Notes under the pieces: model-generated
The model's input: the letters and a program-made list of their open reading frames with translations, nothing else
The model's database searches: none
Told to the model about the DNA's origin: nothing
NCBI GenBank assembly: GCA_964471535.1
Contig: CAYYHA010000032.1
Coordinates: 1-29,568, forward strand
Length of the DNA stretch: 29,568 nucleotides
DNA from: CAYYHA01 sp964471535
Lineage (GTDB): Bacteria > Myxococcota > Myxococcia > SLRQ01
Reading direction: 5' to 3'
Shown here: piece by piece, positions 26,306 to 29,568 of the stretch
Layout of the letters: every line of letters begins with the position of its first letter
Numbering within the stretch: the stretch's first letter is position 1
Made by a program: the position numbers and the translations under genes

Positions 26306-26947
26306 ATGGCCCTCCACTTCGAGCCGGTGACCGTAGGTCCCTTCCAAGAGAACACCTGGCTCATCGGCCCCGAGGGCGCAGGTCCGTGCATCGTGGTCGA
26401 TCCCGGAGCCTTCGATGCCACGGAGACGGAGCGATTGGTGCAAGCGATGGAGCGCCGGCACTGGACGCCGGCCGCCATCGTGAACACCCACGGTCACATC
26501 GACCACATCGCCGGCATCCCCGCCCTACAGCAGCGATACGACCTGCCGCTGTACATCCATCCGGGAGAGAAGATGTGGATCGAGCACGTGGCGGAGCAGT
26601 GCGCCCTCTTCGGTCTGCCCCCGCTGCCCGAACCGAGGGTCGATCGGTGGCTGGAGGACGGAGAACAGCTCTGCTTCGGTCCCATCGCCTTCGAGGTGAG
26701 GCACGTCCCCGGGCACACACCGGGAGGCTGTGCCTTCGTCTTCGACGGGCACGTGGTCACCGGCGACACCCTCTTCGCTGGAAGCATCGGACGTACCGAC
26801 TTTCCTGGCGGCTCCTTCCCCCAGCTCGAACGGAGCATCCGAGAGAAGCTCTACACCCTCCCCGACGAGACGCAGGTGCACTCGGGCCACGGCCCCGACA
26901 CCACCATCGGCCGGGAGAGGCGCCACAACCCCTTCGTACGCGCGTAG
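26306..26947 (+). CDS. Metallo-beta-lactamase-fold hydrolase, GloB-like
   Basis: 213 residues. Metal-dependent hydrolase of the glyoxalase II-like group, which cleaves thioesters such as S-lactoylglutathione; small versions also act on other thiol adducts. Metal ligands: THGHIDH (His62, His64, Asp66, His67), VPGHTPGG, TGDTLFAGSIGRTD and the last His in HSGHGPDTTIG. FQENTWLIG at the N-terminus is typical. It lacks the C-terminal helical domain of classical human-type glyoxalase II, so the exact substrate is open. Start ATG 26306 has only a weak ribosome site. It follows the Fe-S carrier on the same strand and converges with the tricorn gene over only 23 bp. Confidence 0.92.
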   Translation: MALHFEPVTVGPFQENTWLIGPEGAGPCIVVDPGAFDATETERLVQAMERRHWTPAAIVNTHGHIDHIAGIPALQQRYDLPLYIHPGEKMWIEHVAEQCALFGLPPLPEPRVDRWLEDGEQLCFGPIAFEVRHVPGHTPGGCAFVFDGHVVTGDTLFAGSIGRTDFPGGSFPQLERSIREKLYTLPDETQVHSGHGPDTTIGRERRHNPFVRA

Positions 26948-26970
26948 GACGCGCGGCACGCGGCACGCGG

Positions 26971-29568
26971 CTAGCGGCGCGGGAGCTTCGGCGGGGCCAG
27001 GCGCGGCCGGGGTCCGAACGCAGGTCGCCGCGGCGGCGCCGTCTCGAGCCGGGTGAGCGCTTCGTCGACCGCCCGCTCGAGCTGAGGATCCCGCCCCTCG
27101 CGCCACTCCTGCGGTGCGATGTCCACCTCGATGTCCGGGTCCACACCGTAGTTCTCGACCGCCCAACCCACGTCCTCGAACCAGAAGCTGTACTCGGGCT
27201 GGGTGGTGACGCCGCCGTCCACGAGCTGGTGCCTCGGCGCGATTCCGATGACACCGCCCCAGGTTCGCTTCCCCACCACCGGCCCGAGCTTCAAGAGCTT
27301 GAAGCAGTGGGTGAAGATGTCACCGTCGCTGCCCGCCAGCTCGTCGCTGACGCAGACCAGCGGGCCGGCCGGGGAGTCCTCGGGGTAGGGGACGGGCTCG
27401 CTCCACCGGGGTTGGTCGTAACCCACGCGGCGACGGGCCAGCTTCTCGAGGAGTAGCTGCGAGACGTGGCCGCCGCCGTTGTTGCGCACGTCCACCACGA
27501 GCGCGTCGCGGTCGGCCTCCACGAGGAAGTAGCGGTGGAACTCGGCGTAGCCGGCCGGCCCCATGTCCGGAACGTGGAGGTAGCCGACCCGGCCGCCGCT
27601 GCGCGCGTGCACCAGGCGCCGGTTGGCCTCCACCCACGCCCGATAGCGAAGCGGTCGCTCGTCGCCCAGGGTGCGCACCGTCACCGTGCGCGGCGGATCG
27701 TCGCCGCGCTTCAAGGTCAGCTCCACCTCTTCTTCGGCAAGGTTCACCAGCACCGACGCCGGCGAGCGATCCGCCCCTACGGGCACGCCGGCCACCCGCA
27801 GGATCACGTCGCCGGGTCGCGCGTCGACGCCGGGACGGGCAAGGGGGGAGGCCGCCGCCTCATCCCACACGTCGCCGGCGGGAATCGCAGCAATGATCCA
27901 CTGGCCCGCTTCGAGGCGCAGATCGGCGCCCAGCAGCCCCTGAGCGTAGGCGGGACTGGGGCGATAGTCGCCCCCGTACTCGTAGGCATGGCTGGTGCCC
28001 AGCTCTCCCTGCATCTCCCAGATGAGATCCGAGAACTCGGAGCGGCAGCCCACGCGATCGAGGAGGGGCAGGTAGCGGTCGTGGACCGCCTGCCAGTCCA
28101 CACCCGAGAGGTCCTCGGTCCAGAACTGATCGCGCTGCAGGCGCCATGCCTCCCGGTACATCTGCCGCCACTCCGCTGGGGGATCGACGGAGATCTTCAG
28201 GCGTGAGAGGTCGATCCATCCCCCCTTCCGGGTGCAGCCGTCCTCCTCGGGGGCTTTCTCACCCGCCGGGATGACGCGAAGCGCCTGCTCCCCGTCACGG
28301 TAGGCCAGCGCCGAGCCATCGGCCGACACCCGAAACGAGACGAGGCCATCGGCGAGGCGCAGGGTCTCTTGTTTCTCGAAGTCGTAGCCACGCAGTGTGC
28401 GCCGTCCCGCCCCACCCCCGTCGGCAAGGGCGCCCCGCACCGGCTCGGTGGTCCACAGGACCTTTCCCTCGATGGCCGCCAGCTCCACACAGCGCGCTGG
28501 GGGCACGGGGAAGGCGACGACGCGGTCGGCGATCCCCTGAAAGTCGATCCGAAGCGGTGCCGCCGCGCTGGACTCGGGCGTCCCCTCGCCCGTCTCACCG
28601 CCGTCCCCCGCCAGCGGCGCCTCGGGCGTCTCTTCCGCCGACCCGTCCTCCTTCGCTTGGCCCTTCTCCTCCTTCAGCGGCTTGGGCTCGGGCACGAAGG
28701 GGGAGCCCTCATCGGCTCGCAGTGCGACCGCGTACGGCCGGTCCGCCCGGTAGAAGCCCAGCTCGAAGTGCACCGCGTCGTAGACGGGATCCAGGGTGCG
28801 GGTGGAGAGGAAGTAGAGGTAGTGCCCCTTCGGGTCCCATGCCGGCGCGCTGTCCCAGAGCACCGGGCGCGTCACGTCGTGCGTCTTCCCCGAATCCACC
28901 TCCGCGATCCGGATGATCGACAGGTGGCGCGCGATGGCGATCGCATAGGCGAGATAGCGACCGTCGGGAGAGAAGCGCGCCGCCGCCATGGGCCCGTGTG
29001 CGCTGTGGTCGATACACCTCGCCTCGCCCGTCTTCAGGTCCACGAGGAAGAGCTGCTGCCGGTGGTTGGTCACGGCGATCTGATCGTCGACTGGAGAGGT
29101 CTCGAGGGTCTCGATGCGCCCGAGGTCCAGCTCCGAGAAGACGCGGGGTGGCGTGCTCCCATCGGCGCTGCGTAGCTCGAGGACCTCCTCGCCGGGCGCG
29201 TCGCTGACCACCACCAGGTGCATGCCGTCGTGGAGCCACCGCGCGAGGCGGTAGCGCACGCCGTTCTCCTCGCCATGGCGCAGCACCGCCCCCTCCCAGT
29301 TGGCGAAGGTGAACAGGCGTCCGCGCGCGATGGTGGCGAGCCGGTGCCCCTTCGGGTGCAGATCGTAGCCCTGAAGCCAGCGGGCGGCGTCCACGAAGCG
29401 GCGGGCCCGCTGGGGACGGGCGGTGTGGTAGTGCACCTCCACCTTCCGCGTCTCGCCGCTGACCGGGTCGAAGAGGTGGAGGTCGCCGCCGGCATGGTAG
29501 ACGATGCGCTTCCCATCGGTGCTCGCACCGCGCACGTAGAAGTCCTCGTGGTGGGTGTGGCGGGTGAG
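26971..29568 (-). CDS. Tricorn-type protease (S41 family), N-terminus beyond right edge
   Basis: 865 residues present; the frame stays open to the window edge and the first ~200 residues of a ~1,070-residue family are missing. Tricorn proteases degrade oligopeptides released by larger proteases. Beta-propeller blades fill the first ~430 residues seen (LVVVSDAPGEEVLEL, AARFSPDGRYLAYAI, APAWDPKGHYLYFLSTRTLD); then come the C1 helical domain with GTSHAYEYGGDY (catalytic His), a PDZ domain (GDVILRVAGVPVG) and the C2 catalytic domain with DVRNNGGGHVSQLL and the nucleophile Ser in ELAGSDGDIFTH, then YGVDPDIEVD. A Glu/Gly/Ala-rich, probably disordered insert interrupts the propeller (PLKEEKGQAKEDGSAEETPE and on). 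The tail is Pro/Arg-rich. Soluble or periplasmic location cannot be judged without the N-terminus. Confidence 0.93.
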   Translation of the reverse strand, partial: LTRHTHHEDFYVRGASTDGKRIVYHAGGDLHLFDPVSGETRKVEVHYHTARPQRARRFVDAARWLQGYDLHPKGHRLATIARGRLFTFANWEGAVLRHGEENGVRYRLARWLHDGMHLVVVSDAPGEEVLELRSADGSTPPRVFSELDLGRIETLETSPVDDQIAVTNHRQQLFLVDLKTGEARCIDHSAHGPMAAARFSPDGRYLAYAIAIARHLSIIRIAEVDSGKTHDVTRPVLWDSAPAWDPKGHYLYFLSTRTLDPVYDAVHFELGFYRADRPYAVALRADEGSPFVPEPKPLKEEKGQAKEDGSAEETPEAPLAGDGGETGEGTPESSAAAPLRIDFQGIADRVVAFPVPPARCVELAAIEGKVLWTTEPVRGALADGGGAGRRTLRGYDFEKQETLRLADGLVSFRVSADGSALAYRDGEQALRVIPAGEKAPEEDGCTRKGGWIDLSRLKISVDPPAEWRQMYREAWRLQRDQFWTEDLSGVDWQAVHDRYLPLLDRVGCRSEFSDLIWEMQGELGTSHAYEYGGDYRPSPAYAQGLLGADLRLEAGQWIIAAIPAGDVWDEAAASPLARPGVDARPGDVILRVAGVPVGADRSPASVLVNLAEEEVELTLKRGDDPPRTVTVRTLGDERPLRYRAWVEANRRLVHARSGGRVGYLHVPDMGPAGYAEFHRYFLVEADRDALVVDVRNNGGGHVSQLLLEKLARRRVGYDQPRWSEPVPYPEDSPAGPLVCVSDELAGSDGDIFTHCFKLLKLGPVVGKRTWGGVIGIAPRHQLVDGGVTTQPEYSFWFEDVGWAVENYGVDPDIEVDIAPQEWREGRDPQLERAVDEALTRLETAPPRRPAFGPRPRLAPPKLPRR

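Noticed and set aside
26948..26970. A terminator between the convergent MBL hydrolase and tricorn genes.
   Set aside because: The gap is 23 bp and contains only a short GCGGCAC direct repeat, with no hairpin followed by T residues.

Overview
The window is about 29.6 kb of high-GC, gene-dense bacterial chromosome, most likely from a member of the Myxococcota. Three things point there: a Cys-rich anchor of the MYXO-CTERM type inside a giant Rhs protein; a system-I cytochrome c maturation (Ccm) operon whose CcmE has Cys-x-x-x-Tyr in place of the heme-binding His, a variant known from the former Deltaproteobacteria; and the overall codon and GC style. No rRNA, tRNA, CRISPR array, insertion sequence or prophage gene was recognised.

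Layout. (1) 1-2213, minus strand: an MDR-type oxidoreductase followed at once by an acyl-CoA dehydrogenase with a long N-terminal extension, cut by the left edge. The pair resembles the reductase and methylsuccinyl-CoA dehydrogenase of acyl-CoA assimilation. (2) 2407-4817, minus strand: an aldehyde dehydrogenase coupled to a small putative lipoprotein, preceded by an HU-family DNA-binding protein with its own promoter and terminator. (3) 5139-10093: housekeeping genes: YgfZ (+), QueG (-), a small unknown gene (-), serine acetyltransferase (+), an outer-membrane barrel candidate (+) and a one-domain RRM RNA-binding protein (+) with a strong terminator. (4) 10425-16346: one 1973-residue secreted Rhs/YD-repeat protein with a second signal-like segment, a right-handed beta-helix, a MopE-like Cys motif, an Rhs core and an unassigned C-terminal tip. 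(5) 16473-17579, minus strand: an unknown exported protein. (6) 17816-25435: the Ccm operon, ccmE, ccmF fused to ccmH, two unassigned membrane genes with CcmI-like helices, ccmA, ccmB, ccmC and a long ccmD-like gene. (7) 25553-26947: a 59-residue membrane protein, an A-type Fe-S carrier and a metallo-beta-lactamase-fold hydrolase. (8) 26971 to the right edge, minus strand: a tricorn-type protease lacking its N-terminus.

How the genes fit together. The Ccm block is the clearest functional unit. CcmA, CcmB and CcmC load heme on CcmE, and the CcmF-CcmH fusion transfers it to apocytochrome. No CcmG-like thioredoxin is visible, and the two unassigned genes may replace CcmI. The Rhs gene is the most unusual item: it looks like a short surface-anchored protein joined in frame to a complete second secreted Rhs protein. 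Its tip may be an effector domain, but no same-strand immunity gene follows it.
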